Shown: one piece after another, positions 50,458 to 59,465 of the stretch
Numbering within the stretch: position 1 is the first letter of the stretch
Layout of the letters: every line of letters begins with the position of its first letter
Source of the DNA: Actinoplanes couchii
GTDB lineage: Bacteria > Actinomycetota > Actinomycetes > Mycobacteriales > Micromonosporaceae
DNA: 64,000 nt
Reading direction: 5' to 3'
Assembly (NCBI RefSeq): GCF_016862075.1
Contig: NZ_BOMG01000032.1
Location: 124,001 to 188,000, forward strand
Notes under the pieces: model-generated
Database searches by the model: none
Told to the model about the DNA's origin: nothing
What the model saw: the letters and a program-made list of their open reading frames with translations, nothing else
Position numbers and translations under genes: made by a program

Positions 50458-50475
50458 TGAGCGAGCACTCACTCA
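50458..50475. promoter_or_regulatory. Probable TetR operator
   Basis: TGAGCGAGC-ACTCACTCA is an 18-bp palindrome with two C/T mismatches between half-sites, the usual form of TetR-family operators. It lies between the divergent sulfatase-fold gene and the TetR gene, 14 bp before the latter's ATG, so it can repress tetR and the exporter genes. Confidence 0.75.
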
Positions 50476-50489
50476 GTACAGTCGACCAC

Positions 50490-51098
50490 ATGGAGCAACG
50501 ACGCAAACGCGTCCCGGCGATGCAGCCGGAGGAACGGCGGGCCGCCCTGATCGAGGCGACCATCCCGCTGCTGCACGAGCACGGTCTGGAAGTGAGCACC
50601 CGGCAGATAGCCAGCGCCGCCGGAGTGGCCGAGGGCACGATCTTCGGCGTCTTCGAGAGCAAGAGCCAGCTGGTGGTCTGCTCGGTGATCAAAGCGCTCG
50701 ACCCGGAGCCGGAGCTGGAGGCACTGGCCGCGATCGACCGTTCCCGGCCACTGCGCGAACGGGTGATCATCGCCGCCGAGCTGGTGCACAAGCGCTTCCT
50801 GGAGCGCGCCCACCTGATGCACGCGGCCCGAAAGATGATCATGGTCGGGGAGCAGGACCCGGAGACCGTCAAGCGGATGGCCGCCAACCGGGCCCGGATC
50901 GGCGAGGCGGTCGCGGACGTCTTCGCGCCCGACGCGGCCGATCTGCGGGTGGCACCGGACCGGGCTGCCCACCTCCTGCTGATGTTCTGCGGCGCCAACA
51001 CCTTCGGGCCCTACGGGGAGCCCGACTCGTTCAGTGGTGCCGACCTGGCGGCGTTGCTACTGGACGGCATCCACATCAAGGAGAGCCCGACGTGCTGA
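50490..51098 (+). CDS. TetR family transcriptional regulator
   Basis: A 202-residue regulator with an N-terminal helix-turn-helix (RQIASAAGVAEGTIFGVFES, about residues 39-58) and a variable ligand-binding C-terminal domain. The ATG at 50490 is used rather than 50457, because the latter lies at the palindromic operator. Its last 7 bp overlap the start of the ABC exporter gene, so it should be the local, drug-responsive repressor of that exporter; the inducing ligand is unknown. Confidence 0.92.
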   Translation: MEQRRKRVPAMQPEERRAALIEATIPLLHEHGLEVSTRQIASAAGVAEGTIFGVFESKSQLVVCSVIKALDPEPELEALAAIDRSRPLRERVIIAAELVHKRFLERAHLMHAARKMIMVGEQDPETVKRMAANRARIGEAVADVFAPDAADLRVAPDRAAHLLLMFCGANTFGPYGEPDSFSGADLAALLLDGIHIKESPTC

Positions 51099-52831
51099 TC
51101 AAATTGTTGAGAGTCCATCTCCGGCCGTACCGGAAGGAGATCGGTCTGGTGGTGCTCTTCCAGTTCCTCCAGACCATCGCGACGCTCTATCTGCCCGCGC
51201 TGAACGCGGACATCATCGACAAGGGCGTGGTCAAGGGCGACACCGGCTACGTCATGCAGGTCGGCGCCGGCATGCTCGGCATCACCCTGCTGCAGATCGC
51301 CGCCCAGATCGTGGCGGTCTACTTCGGGGCGCGCACCGCGATGGCCGTCGGCCGGGACATGCGCTCCTCGATCTTCACCCGGGTGCAGAGCTTCTCGGCC
51401 CGTGAGGTGGGCCAGTTCGGCGCGCCCACCCTGATCACCCGGACCACCAACGACGTCCAGCAGATCCAGATGCTGGTGCTGCTCACCTTCACGCTGATGG
51501 TGTCGGCGCCGATCATGTGCATCGGCGGGATCGTGCTGGCGCTGCGCGAGGACGTCCCGCTGTCCGCGTTGCTGCTGGTCGCGGTGCCGATCCTGATCAC
51601 CGTGATCGGCCTGGTCATCGTGCGGATGCGGCCGCTGTTCCGGTCCATGCAGGTGCGCATCGACCGGATCAACCAGGTGATGCGCGAGCAGATCACCGGC
51701 ATCCGGGTGATCCGCGCGTTCGTCCGCGACGACCACGAGCGGCAGCGGTACGGGGTGGCCAACGACGAGCTGACCGACGTGTCGGTGCGGGCCGGCCGGA
51801 TCATGGCGATGATGTTCCCGACCGTGATGCTGGTGGTGAACATCTCCAGCGTCGCGGTGATCTGGTTCGGTGGCCTGCGGATCGACTCCGGCGGCATGCA
51901 GGTCGGCGCGCTGACCGCGTTCGTCAGCTACCTGATGCAGATCCTCATGTCGATCATGATGGCCACGTTCATGTTCATGATGGTCCCGCGCGCCGAGGTC
52001 TGCGCCGAGCGGATCGAGGAGATCCTCGGCACCGAGTCCAGCGTGGCGCCGCCGGCGAAACCGGTCACCACCCTGGCCCGGCACGGCGAACTGGAACTGC
52101 GGGACGTCGGCTTCAAGTACCCGGGCGCGGAGGCAGGTGTGCTTTCGGGGGTACATCTGACCGCCCGCCCGAACGAGGTCACCGCGATCATCGGCAGCAC
52201 CGGCAGCGGCAAGACCACCCTGCTCAACCTGGTCCCCCGGCTGTTCGACGCCACCGAGGGCCAGGTCCTGGTGGACGGGGTGGACGTCCGGGAGATCGAT
52301 CCCGATCTGCTGGCCCGGGTGATCGGGCTGGTGCCGCAGAAGCCGTACCTGTTCACCGGCACGATCGGTTCCAACCTGCGGTACGGCAACCCGGACGCCA
52401 CCGACGAGGAGCTCTGGCAGGCCCTGGAGATCGCCCAGGCCAAGACGTTCGTCGAGTCCATGGACGGGCAGCTGGACGCGCCGATCGCGCAGGGCGGCAC
52501 CAACGTCTCCGGCGGTCAGCGGCAGCGGCTCGCGATCGCCCGCACCCTCGTGCACCAGCCCGAGGTCTACCTCTTCGACGACTCGTTCTCGGCACTCGAC
52601 TACGCCACCGACGCCGCGCTGCGATCGGCGCTGACCGAGCACATCACCGGCGCCACCGTGGTGATCGTGGCGCAGCGGGTCAGCACCATCCGCGACGCCG
52701 ACCGGATCATCGTGCTCGACGACGGCAAGGTGGTCGGCACCGGAACCCATGAGGACCTGATGGACAACAGCCCGACGTACCGCGAGATCGTCCTGTCGCA
52801 GCTGACCGCGGAGGAGGCGAGCACCCGATGA
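51092..52831 (+). CDS. Heterodimeric ABC exporter half 1 (degenerate ATP site)
   Basis: A 579-residue half-transporter: six membrane helices (about 1-310) then an ATPase domain with Walker A IIGSTGSGKTTLLN, signature NVSGGQRQR and Walker B VYLFDDSFSALD. The residue after the Walker B Asp is Asp instead of the catalytic Glu, the mark of the degenerate site in heterodimeric exporters of the TM287/288 type. It starts at GTG with AAGGAG eight bases upstream, inside the tetR end, and overlaps the partner gene by 4 bp. Likely exports a hydrophobic or peptide compound. Confidence 0.93.
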   Translation: MLIKLLRVHLRPYRKEIGLVVLFQFLQTIATLYLPALNADIIDKGVVKGDTGYVMQVGAGMLGITLLQIAAQIVAVYFGARTAMAVGRDMRSSIFTRVQSFSAREVGQFGAPTLITRTTNDVQQIQMLVLLTFTLMVSAPIMCIGGIVLALREDVPLSALLLVAVPILITVIGLVIVRMRPLFRSMQVRIDRINQVMREQITGIRVIRAFVRDDHERQRYGVANDELTDVSVRAGRIMAMMFPTVMLVVNISSVAVIWFGGLRIDSGGMQVGALTAFVSYLMQILMSIMMATFMFMMVPRAEVCAERIEEILGTESSVAPPAKPVTTLARHGELELRDVGFKYPGAEAGVLSGVHLTARPNEVTAIIGSTGSGKTTLLNLVPRLFDATEGQVLVDGVDVREIDPDLLARVIGLVPQKPYLFTGTIGSNLRYGNPDATDEELWQALEIAQAKTFVESMDGQLDAPIAQGGTNVSGGQRQRLAIARTLVHQPEVYLFDDSFSALDYATDAALRSALTEHITGATVVIVAQRVSTIRDADRIIVLDDGKVVGTGTHEDLMDNSPTYREIVLSQLTAEEASTR

Positions 52832-54798
52832 GCTCTTCTGAAACGCCGCAGCGCCGGGGTCCCGTTCCCGGCGGGCCACCCGCGGCCCGGATGATGATGG
52901 CCGGTGGTCCGCCGGAGAAGCTCGAGGACTTCAAAGGCTCGACCAAGAGACTTCTCACACTTCTCAAACCCCAGCGGTTGTACGTGGGGGCAGCGCTCGC
53001 CTTCGGTGCGGTGAGCGTGTTCCTCTCCGTGCTCGGCCCGTACATGCTCGGACGCGGCACCGACGTGATCTTCAGCGGGGTCATCGGCCGGCTGCCGATC
53101 TTCCGGACCGGGGTGACCAAAGAGCAGGCTGTCTCCGGTTTACGCGCCGACGGGCAGGACAACCTGGCCGACCTGGTCGCCAACGTCGACTTCACCCCCG
53201 GCCAGGGCATCGACTTCGACCGGCTGGGCCAGGTGCTCGCCTGGGTGGCACTGATCTACGTGTGCGCGTGGTTCTTCGGCGTGTTCCAGGGCCGGCTCAC
53301 CACCCGCGCCGTCCAGGCCGCCGTCTACGACCTGCGCCAGCAGGTGGAGGCGAAACTCGGGCGGCTGCCGCTGTCCTACTTCGATCAGCAGCCGCGCGGT
53401 GAGGTGCTGAGCCGGGCCACCAACGACACCGACAACATCGCGCAGACGTTGCAGCAGACCTTCGCCCAGTTGGTGACGTCCCTGCTCATGATCGTCGGCG
53501 TACTGGGGATGATGTTCTGGATCTCCCCGCTGTTGGCCCTGATCGCCCTGGTCACGGTGCCGCTGTCGATCTGGCTGACCACCGTGATCGGCAAGCGGTC
53601 CCAGCCGCAGTTCGTCAGCCAGTGGAAGGTCACCGGGCAGCTGAACGGGCACATCGAGGAGATGTTCACCGGGCACACCCTGGTCAAGGTGTTCGGCCGG
53701 CAGCACGAGGCGTCCACGGTCTTCGGCGAACACAACGACAAGCTGTACGCCAGCAGCTTCCGCGCCCAGTTCATCTCCGGGCTCATCCAGCCGGCCATGA
53801 TGTTCATCGGCAACGTGAACTACGTGCTGGTGGCGGTCGTCGGCGGTCTGCGGGTGGCGTCCGGGACGCTGACGCTGGGCGAGGTGCAGGCGTTCATCCA
53901 GTACTCGCGGCAGTTCAGCCAGCCACTCACCCAGGTGGCGTCGATGGCGAACCTGGTGCAGTCCGGGGTCGCGTCGGCGGAGCGGGTGTTCGCGCTGTTG
54001 GACGCGGCCGAGCAGTCGCCGGAGCCTGGTTTCCAAGAGATGCCGGCCGTACAGGGGCGGATCACCTTCGAGAACGTTTCGTTCCGCTATCTACCGGACA
54101 AACCGCTCATCGAGAACCTGAACCTGACCGTCGAGCCGGGCCAGACCGTCGCCATCGTCGGGCCGACCGGCGCCGGCAAGACCACCCTGGTCAACCTGCT
54201 GATGCGGTTCTACGACGTGACATCCGGACGGATCACTCTCGACGGGGTTGATATCGCGACGATGCCCCGTGAACAGTTGCGCTCGCACATCGGGATGGTG
54301 CTGCAGGACACCTGGCTGTTCGGGGGGAGCATCGCGGACAACATCGGGTACGGGGCTTCCGTTTTTGATCAGGCTTCCGTCCACGCCGCCGCCGAGGCCG
54401 CCCATGTCGACGGATTTGTGCGGATGCTGCCCGACGGTTACGACACGAAGATCGACGAGGAGGGCTCGAACGTCAGCGCCGGGCAGAAACAGCTGGTCAC
54501 GATCGCCCGAGCGTTCCTCGCCGAGCCCAGCATCCTGATCCTGGACGAGGCCACCAGCTCGGTCGACACCCGCACCGAGGTCCTGATCCAGCAGGCGATG
54601 GCCACACTGCGCAGCGGCCGCACCAGCTTCGTCATCGCCCACCGCCTCTCCACCATCCGGGACGCCGACGTGATCCTGGTGATGGAGAACGGAACCATCG
54701 TCGAACAGGGCTCCCACGACACCCTGCTCGCAGCGGACGGCGCGTACGCCCGCCTGTACTCGGCCCAGTTCGCCCAGGCCGTGGTCGAACTCGACTGA
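52828..54798 (+). CDS. Heterodimeric ABC exporter half 2
   Basis: A 656-residue partner with an N-terminal 45-residue cytoplasmic extension (Gly/Pro-rich), a larger membrane domain including an extracytoplasmic insertion (about 80-125) and a complete ATPase: Walker A IVGPTGAGKTTLVN, Walker B ILILDEATSSVD with the catalytic Glu, and signature NVSAGQKQL, slightly off the LSGGQ norm. Together with the first half it forms one functional and one degenerate ATP site. The ATG overlaps the partner stop (ATGA). A bidirectional terminator follows. Confidence 0.93.
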   Translation: MSSSETPQRRGPVPGGPPAARMMMAGGPPEKLEDFKGSTKRLLTLLKPQRLYVGAALAFGAVSVFLSVLGPYMLGRGTDVIFSGVIGRLPIFRTGVTKEQAVSGLRADGQDNLADLVANVDFTPGQGIDFDRLGQVLAWVALIYVCAWFFGVFQGRLTTRAVQAAVYDLRQQVEAKLGRLPLSYFDQQPRGEVLSRATNDTDNIAQTLQQTFAQLVTSLLMIVGVLGMMFWISPLLALIALVTVPLSIWLTTVIGKRSQPQFVSQWKVTGQLNGHIEEMFTGHTLVKVFGRQHEASTVFGEHNDKLYASSFRAQFISGLIQPAMMFIGNVNYVLVAVVGGLRVASGTLTLGEVQAFIQYSRQFSQPLTQVASMANLVQSGVASAERVFALLDAAEQSPEPGFQEMPAVQGRITFENVSFRYLPDKPLIENLNLTVEPGQTVAIVGPTGAGKTTLVNLLMRFYDVTSGRITLDGVDIATMPREQLRSHIGMVLQDTWLFGGSIADNIGYGASVFDQASVHAAAEAAHVDGFVRMLPDGYDTKIDEEGSNVSAGQKQLVTIARAFLAEPSILILDEATSSVDTRTEVLIQQAMATLRSGRTSFVIAHRLSTIRDADVILVMENGTIVEQGSHDTLLAADGAYARLYSAQFAQAVVELD

Positions 54799-54812
54799 CT
54801 TTTTCATACGGA

Positions 54813-54840
54813 ACGGGGGCGGCCTGTCGGCCGCCCCCGT
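54813..54840. terminator. Bidirectional terminator between exporter and Calx-beta gene
   Basis: ACGGGGGCGGCC (54813-54824) pairs perfectly with GGCCGCCCCCGT (54829-54840) around TGTC. On the minus strand the sequence then runs into CCGTATGAAAAAG; on the plus strand into CTCGTACT. It serves two convergent genes. Confidence 0.85.
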
Positions 54841-54856
54841 CTCGTACTACCAGGCC

Positions 54857-57800
54857 TTACTTGATGGTGATCCACTTCTCAACGGACCAGCCACTGTTGA
54901 TGCCCATGCTCGCGGCCGCACCGACCTCGGCACGGATCTTCAGCTTGGCCCCGGACTTCTGCGACCAGGTGCCCTTGTAGACACCGTTGGAAGCGGTCTT
55001 GCCCGGAGTGGCGACGTTCTTCCACTTCTTGGCCTTGGCGTCCCACCACTGCACGGTGACCGTCTGACCAGCCCACTTCGGGTTGCTGGTGACCGACACG
55101 GTCAGCTTCCCCTTGGTGCTGCTGACAGCCAGAACCGGGTTCTGCGTCAGCTTGACCGTCTTGACAACCGAGACAAGCTCATCGGACATTGTCGCGAACG
55201 CGTAGCCCTGGTTCACCGACCAGTCCTTGAACTCGTACCAGCCCTTGCCGTCGGCGTCGGTCTTGGCGAGCCACTTGAACTTGGTCGGGTCGGTGGTCGG
55301 CAGAGGCGCCCCCCACAGGTCGACGGTGGCGTACGGTCCCGCCATGCCCTCGAAGGAGACCTTGCCGGCACCCTTGGCCGGGCCCTTGACCGTCAGGACC
55401 GGCTTGACCGGCTTGACCGTCTCATCCGACTTGATGGTGACCTCGCCGGCCGCCTTCTTGATCGGCGAGCCGATCGGGTTGAGCGGCGTGCCCAGCTTGA
55501 CCCAGAAGTTCTCGTCCCGCTCAGCCAGATTGTCGTCGATCAGCTCGACGTTGACCTTCGCCTCGAGCTCGCCCGGCTTGACGGTGATGACGCCCTTCGA
55601 GGCCTTGTAGTCCTCGCCGGCCTTCGCCGTACCGTCCGCCGTATACCACGGGATCGAGATGGTCTGCGTGGTCGACTTGGTGTTCGCGTCGAAGGCGAAG
55701 TCCACGTGGACGTCGACCGACTTCTCGTCCTCCTTGATCGACTCATCGTGGACCGAGGCGGCCGGCGGCATGTCCGCCGGGTCGTCGTTGATCCGGTAGG
55801 TGCCGGTCACGTCGGTGAAGCCCTGCAGGAACGGCGTCACCTCCTTGACCGTGAAACCGAAGGTCTCGGTCGGCTCGTCGATGTCGTCCGGCTTGAGGTA
55901 GATCTCAGCGAAGTTGCCGGTCAGCTTCTCCTGGCCACGAGTGATGTTGACCGTGGTGGTGGCGAAGTTGGTCGGCAGCTCGTAGTCGACGCCGACCGTG
56001 GCCGGGTTCTCCCCGATCGGGCCGGTCGCGAAGCCGAGCGTGTACGGGTACTGCGAGACACCGACCAGCGTGCCGCTGACCCGCATCGTGCCACCCTCGG
56101 TGCCGTCGATCTCGTCCAGCTTGACCGTCGGCTTGGCGTCGTCGTTGACGATCTGCACCCGCGACTTGGTGAGGTTGGCGGCCGACGGCGTGCTGTCCAC
56201 CGCAGTGCTCGTGGTGGCGAAGGTGACGCTCAACCACTCGTCCCGCTCGTAGGTGGTGTCTCCGTTGATCGGAATCTGCAGCCAGCCAGACTTGTCGCCG
56301 GCCTTGATCGTGACAGTGGATACGGCGGGCACATCGTAGTCGTTGTCACCGGCGGTGGCACCGGAGTTCACACCGGTCTCGGTGGCGGTGCCGTCCGAGC
56401 CGAAGGTGGCGCTGAACGTCACGTCGGAGGCTGCCGGGCCACTCAGCAGGACCGGTACCTTCGCCGATGTTGCGCCCGAGTTTCCCTCAGCGACGGAGAT
56501 ATCGTTGGTGGTCCAGGTCGGGTTGGCGTCGGCCTCACCGTTCTCGGTGAGGTAGATCGTCTTGGTGCTCGGTGAGATCGTCTTGGTGGAGCTGGTGAAC
56601 AACACCTGGAATGTCTCGTTGCCCTCCAGGATCGTGTCACCCACGACCGTCACCGGGATTTTCGCGCTCCACGTCGTGGAGGTGGCCCCGACCGGGATGG
56701 TGAAGCTGCCGGCGGTGCCCTTGTAGTCGACCCCGTTCGTGGCGGTGCCGTCCTTGAAGGCGTAATCGACCGTCAGTGGGAGCTGCCATGGGCCGGTGCT
56801 GCTCGGCAGCGACAGCGCGATGTACCGAACCGCCTCGTCGCGGTCCATCTCGTGGAACGACGAGCCGGAGTTGTTGATGGCGTCGTTGCCCGGGTCGGCC
56901 GTGGTGTCGGCGGTGATCGCCGGGCCCGAATTGGTGTCGTTGATAACGCCGTAGCCGCTGGTGGTCTTCCCCAGCGTGACCCCGACCGGCGCGTTGGGCG
57001 CGGCCGAGAGCAGGGACGCCTTGACGTTCTCGGGCCCCTCCAGAACGCTGTCGGTCAGCGTGAGCACCGACAGGGTCCGGCTCTTCGAGTAGGCCGGGAT
57101 GACCGCGGGGTTCGGCGGGTTGCTCGATGCGGTGATCGCGGTGTAGTCGCTGCCCGCGGTGGCCGGATTGGATCCGGACTGGACCACACCGTCCGAGGTG
57201 GCGTATTTGATGGTCATGTTCGGGTCGTCGGACGGCCGGTCCAGGGTCAGCGGGAAGGCGAGGTAGCCCCCCTCGTCGACCGCTGGGGCATCACCGAGAG
57301 TAGCCACCGGGACCGGATCGTCGTCGGTGATGCTGATCGTCGACTTGTCGGTCGTGCCCGGCGTGGTCGACGGGATCGGCGCGGTTCCGGTGGCGTTCAC
57401 GGTGAACGACTGGTTGGACGCGATCTCGTGGACGGCGTCGTCGTACAGTTCGACCGGGATGCTGCCGCTGAACGAGTACGCCGGGATGGTGATGACGGCG
57501 TTCGCCGGCAGGGCCGTGTAGTCGCGCAGTTCGCCGCCGGTCGACACCGCATTGTTGGTGGCGGTTCCGCTGGTTCCGTCAGCGGTGGCCACCGGGATCC
57601 ACAACGGGTGCGGCAGGACCTTGGTGAGGGTCGCGGTGACGTTGACCGTCTTCTGGGTCGTGACACCACTGGTGGTGGCCGCGGTCTCGGCCACCGTCGT
57701 GGTGGCCGGGCTGATCGCGAACGTCGGATAGTCGGCGTTGGCGACGGCCCAGATCGTGCCGAGACCGGTCTTGGTGTTACCGAGGCTGTCCGTCGCTCGT

Positions 57801-58231
57801 AGAGAGAACGTCTCGTCCGCCGTGTCCGCATCGTTCGCGGTAGTGACCGTCACGGTCACCGTGTTGTTGCTGCTCGACGCGGTGCCCGGAAAGCTCACCG
57901 AGGTGCGGCTGGGAGTGCTGTTGAAGTCCGTGGACGCAATGGGATCGGCACCGGATGCCGTGCCGGCGATCGTGTCGAGCGTGAACACCGCGCCGCCGGT
58001 GCCGGTGTAGGACAGCGTGAAGGTGAGCTTGCTGCCTTCCCAGTTGCCGGCTTCGCTGATCGTCAGGAAGTCGACGTTGGCGTAGGCGGGGTTGGCCACC
58101 ATGACTGCCGGGATGAGGCCCACCGCGGCGGCGGTGGCAGTTGCCAGGACTTGCCGGACGCGGGAGCGTCCCCAGAGCGTGAACGACACCCGCTCGTGCG
58201 GCGGCGCCGTTTGGATTGGTCGATGACGCAT
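54857..58231 (-). CDS. Secreted Calx-beta repeat protein under riboswitch control
   Basis: A 1124-residue exported protein. A basic N-terminus and hydrophobic segment (VLATATAAAVGLIPAVMVA, about residues 27-45) ending NPAYA form the signal peptide. About seven Calx-beta-like repeats follow, recognised by phrases such as DGTATNGVDYKGTAGSFTIP, VVGDTILEGNETFQVLF and TADGTAKAGEDYKASKG. The last 180 residues are a different beta-rich region (VDLWGAPLPTTDPTKFKWL; VQWWDAKAKKWKNVA). Calx-beta domains bind calcium and occur in surface adhesion proteins. No sorting signal or membrane anchor is seen. GGAAGAG precedes ATG 58231, and a c-di-GMP riboswitch lies directly upstream. Confidence 0.9.
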   Translation of the reverse strand: MRHRPIQTAPPHERVSFTLWGRSRVRQVLATATAAAVGLIPAVMVANPAYANVDFLTISEAGNWEGSKLTFTLSYTGTGGAVFTLDTIAGTASGADPIASTDFNSTPSRTSVSFPGTASSSNNTVTVTVTTANDADTADETFSLRATDSLGNTKTGLGTIWAVANADYPTFAISPATTTVAETAATTSGVTTQKTVNVTATLTKVLPHPLWIPVATADGTSGTATNNAVSTGGELRDYTALPANAVITIPAYSFSGSIPVELYDDAVHEIASNQSFTVNATGTAPIPSTTPGTTDKSTISITDDDPVPVATLGDAPAVDEGGYLAFPLTLDRPSDDPNMTIKYATSDGVVQSGSNPATAGSDYTAITASSNPPNPAVIPAYSKSRTLSVLTLTDSVLEGPENVKASLLSAAPNAPVGVTLGKTTSGYGVINDTNSGPAITADTTADPGNDAINNSGSSFHEMDRDEAVRYIALSLPSSTGPWQLPLTVDYAFKDGTATNGVDYKGTAGSFTIPVGATSTTWSAKIPVTVVGDTILEGNETFQVLFTSSTKTISPSTKTIYLTENGEADANPTWTTNDISVAEGNSGATSAKVPVLLSGPAASDVTFSATFGSDGTATETGVNSGATAGDNDYDVPAVSTVTIKAGDKSGWLQIPINGDTTYERDEWLSVTFATTSTAVDSTPSAANLTKSRVQIVNDDAKPTVKLDEIDGTEGGTMRVSGTLVGVSQYPYTLGFATGPIGENPATVGVDYELPTNFATTTVNITRGQEKLTGNFAEIYLKPDDIDEPTETFGFTVKEVTPFLQGFTDVTGTYRINDDPADMPPAASVHDESIKEDEKSVDVHVDFAFDANTKSTTQTISIPWYTADGTAKAGEDYKASKGVITVKPGELEAKVNVELIDDNLAERDENFWVKLGTPLNPIGSPIKKAAGEVTIKSDETVKPVKPVLTVKGPAKGAGKVSFEGMAGPYATVDLWGAPLPTTDPTKFKWLAKTDADGKGWYEFKDWSVNQGYAFATMSDELVSVVKTVKLTQNPVLAVSSTKGKLTVSVTSNPKWAGQTVTVQWWDAKAKKWKNVATPGKTASNGVYKGTWSQKSGAKLKIRAEVGAAASMGINSGWSVEKWITIK

Positions 58232-58249
58232 TCTCTTCCTGTCTCCTTC

Positions 58250-58315
58250 GGCGGCTGGGCTGCCTCCCGTGGGGAGGCCCCTGGCTTTGCGTCCCCGTCT
58301 CGCGACGGGTTTGCC
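58250..58315 (-). promoter_or_regulatory. Cyclic-di-GMP-I (GEMM) riboswitch
   Basis: Read on the minus strand, the aptamer has every GEMM-I hallmark: GGCAAA entering the fold, P2 hairpin CCCGTC-GCGA-GACGGG with a GNRA tetraloop (58294-58309), the invariant GACGCAAAGCC (58283-58293), P3 hairpin GCCTCCC-GTG-GGGAGGC (58262-58278), and CAGCCCAGCCGCC closing P1. The 3' end touches AAGGAGA, about 15 bases before the start codon of the Calx-beta gene, so ligand binding should change ribosome access. A possible -10 (TAGATT) lies at 58408-58413. The rest of 58316-58527 shows no gene. Confidence 0.92.
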
Positions 58316-58527
58316 TGTTCGGGTACCGCACCAGGCGGTTGTGGGGGTGCCGGATCTCGGACCGGCCCTCAGCGCGCCCACACTCGGGGCGAGGCGGCGC
58401 CAAATGCAATCTAACCGGCGAATCGTGCGGTTACTGGCGGAACGGTTTTTTCGGTTGAAACTGCTTCACATAGCTGGCAATCGTCCTCAATGCCTCGCTC
58501 AACCCGAAGATCGGTGGTGGCGGGGAC

Positions 58528-58565
58528 AAAAACGTCCGGGCCGACGGATGAACCGGCCCGGACGT
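58528..58565 (-). terminator. Rho-independent terminator of the collagen-like gene
   Basis: ACGTCCGGGCCG (58532-58543) pairs perfectly with CGGCCCGGACGT (58554-58565) around a 10-base loop; on the minus strand TTTT follows. It separates the collagen-like gene from the riboswitch-controlled gene, so the two are not one transcript. Confidence 0.9.
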
Positions 58566-58591
58566 CCTCACATGCCGGCTCGCGCCGGAGA

Positions 58592-59299
58592 TCACGGAGT
58601 GGGCGACGCCGACGGAATGGCGCAGAGCACCGTGAGACTCACTGCCGCGCTCAGACTCCCGCTGAAGGTGAACTCCCACTTGTTCGGGGACGAGACCACC
58701 TGGCTGCTGCCCGTGACGCTGTCGCTGCCGGTGAGCGAACCATAGGAGCCGCCGACAGCGACGCCCTGGTCACAGGTCACCTGCTTGGCCGAGTCCCCGA
58801 GGGCGGCCGTGCCGAACTTCGTCTTCAGGTTGGACGGTCCCGGCGTACCCATCGCTCCGGTCGACCCCGTCGGCCCCGACGGGCCTGCCGGACCGGGGGG
58901 GCCCACCGCGCCGGGCGCACCCGCCACGCCGGGCGCACCGGGGCTGCCCTGCGGGCCTACCGCCCCCGGTGTGCCGGCCGGGCCCGCGGGCCCCTGCGGG
59001 CCGTCGGCGCCGTCCTGCCCCTTCTCACCCTTGGCGCCGGTGGCACCCTTGGGCCCCTTCGGGCCCTCCTCGTCCCACGAGACCAGGTTCTCGCCGGACC
59101 TGCAGCGGGTGGTGCCGGCGGGAACCCAGCGCATGTCGCCGCTCTTCCTGTTGACACACACCTTGATGTCCGACGGCGCTTGAGCGATCGCCGCGACCGG
59201 GGCGGGGCCGGCGAAGGCGCTCGCGCCGTACGTCAGGGAAGTGCTGGCCAGCACTATCCCCAGGGCACCGACCGAAGTGACCAGGACACGTGGTCTCAT
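58592..59299 (-). CDS. Secreted collagen-like protein
   Basis: A 235-residue exported protein: signal peptide (1-30, ending near ASAFA), a short N-terminal domain with two Cys ([20 protein letters not shown], about 47-66), 26 uninterrupted Gly-X-Y triplets (about 79-156; begins [20 protein letters not shown]) that should form a collagen triple helix, and a beta-rich C-terminal domain with two Cys (about 157-235). Bacterial collagens are usually trimeric surface or matrix proteins. ATG 59299 is chosen to give the signal peptide; upstream codons lack bias. No cell-wall anchor is visible. The 166-bp gap to the response-regulator gene holds its promoter. Confidence 0.9.
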   Translation of the reverse strand: MRPRVLVTSVGALGIVLASTSLTYGASAFAGPAPVAAIAQAPSDIKVCVNRKSGDMRWVPAGTTRCRSGENLVSWDEEGPKGPKGATGAKGEKGQDGADGPQGPAGPAGTPGAVGPQGSPGAPGVAGAPGAVGPPGPAGPSGPTGSTGAMGTPGPSNLKTKFGTAALGDSAKQVTCDQGVAVGGSYGSLTGSDSVTGSSQVVSSPNKWEFTFSGSLSAAVSLTVLCAIPSASPTP

Positions 59300-59465
59300 T
59301 ACTGTTCCATCCTCTGCGGAATTGTGAGTCGTGGGCCCGTGGACCTCTGTCGACCCGGTCACGGTGCGTTCTCATCGACACCGGTACCGGCGAACACGGC
59401 CGGGCCGTCCACAGCCTAGGAACGAAGCATGGGCGATCTCAGCGAAACGGATATTCTGGTCGAGG

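Noticed and set aside
59300..59465. Second c-di-GMP riboswitch before the collagen-like gene
   Set aside because: No GACGCAAAGCC core or P2/P3 pair is present on the minus strand in this region.
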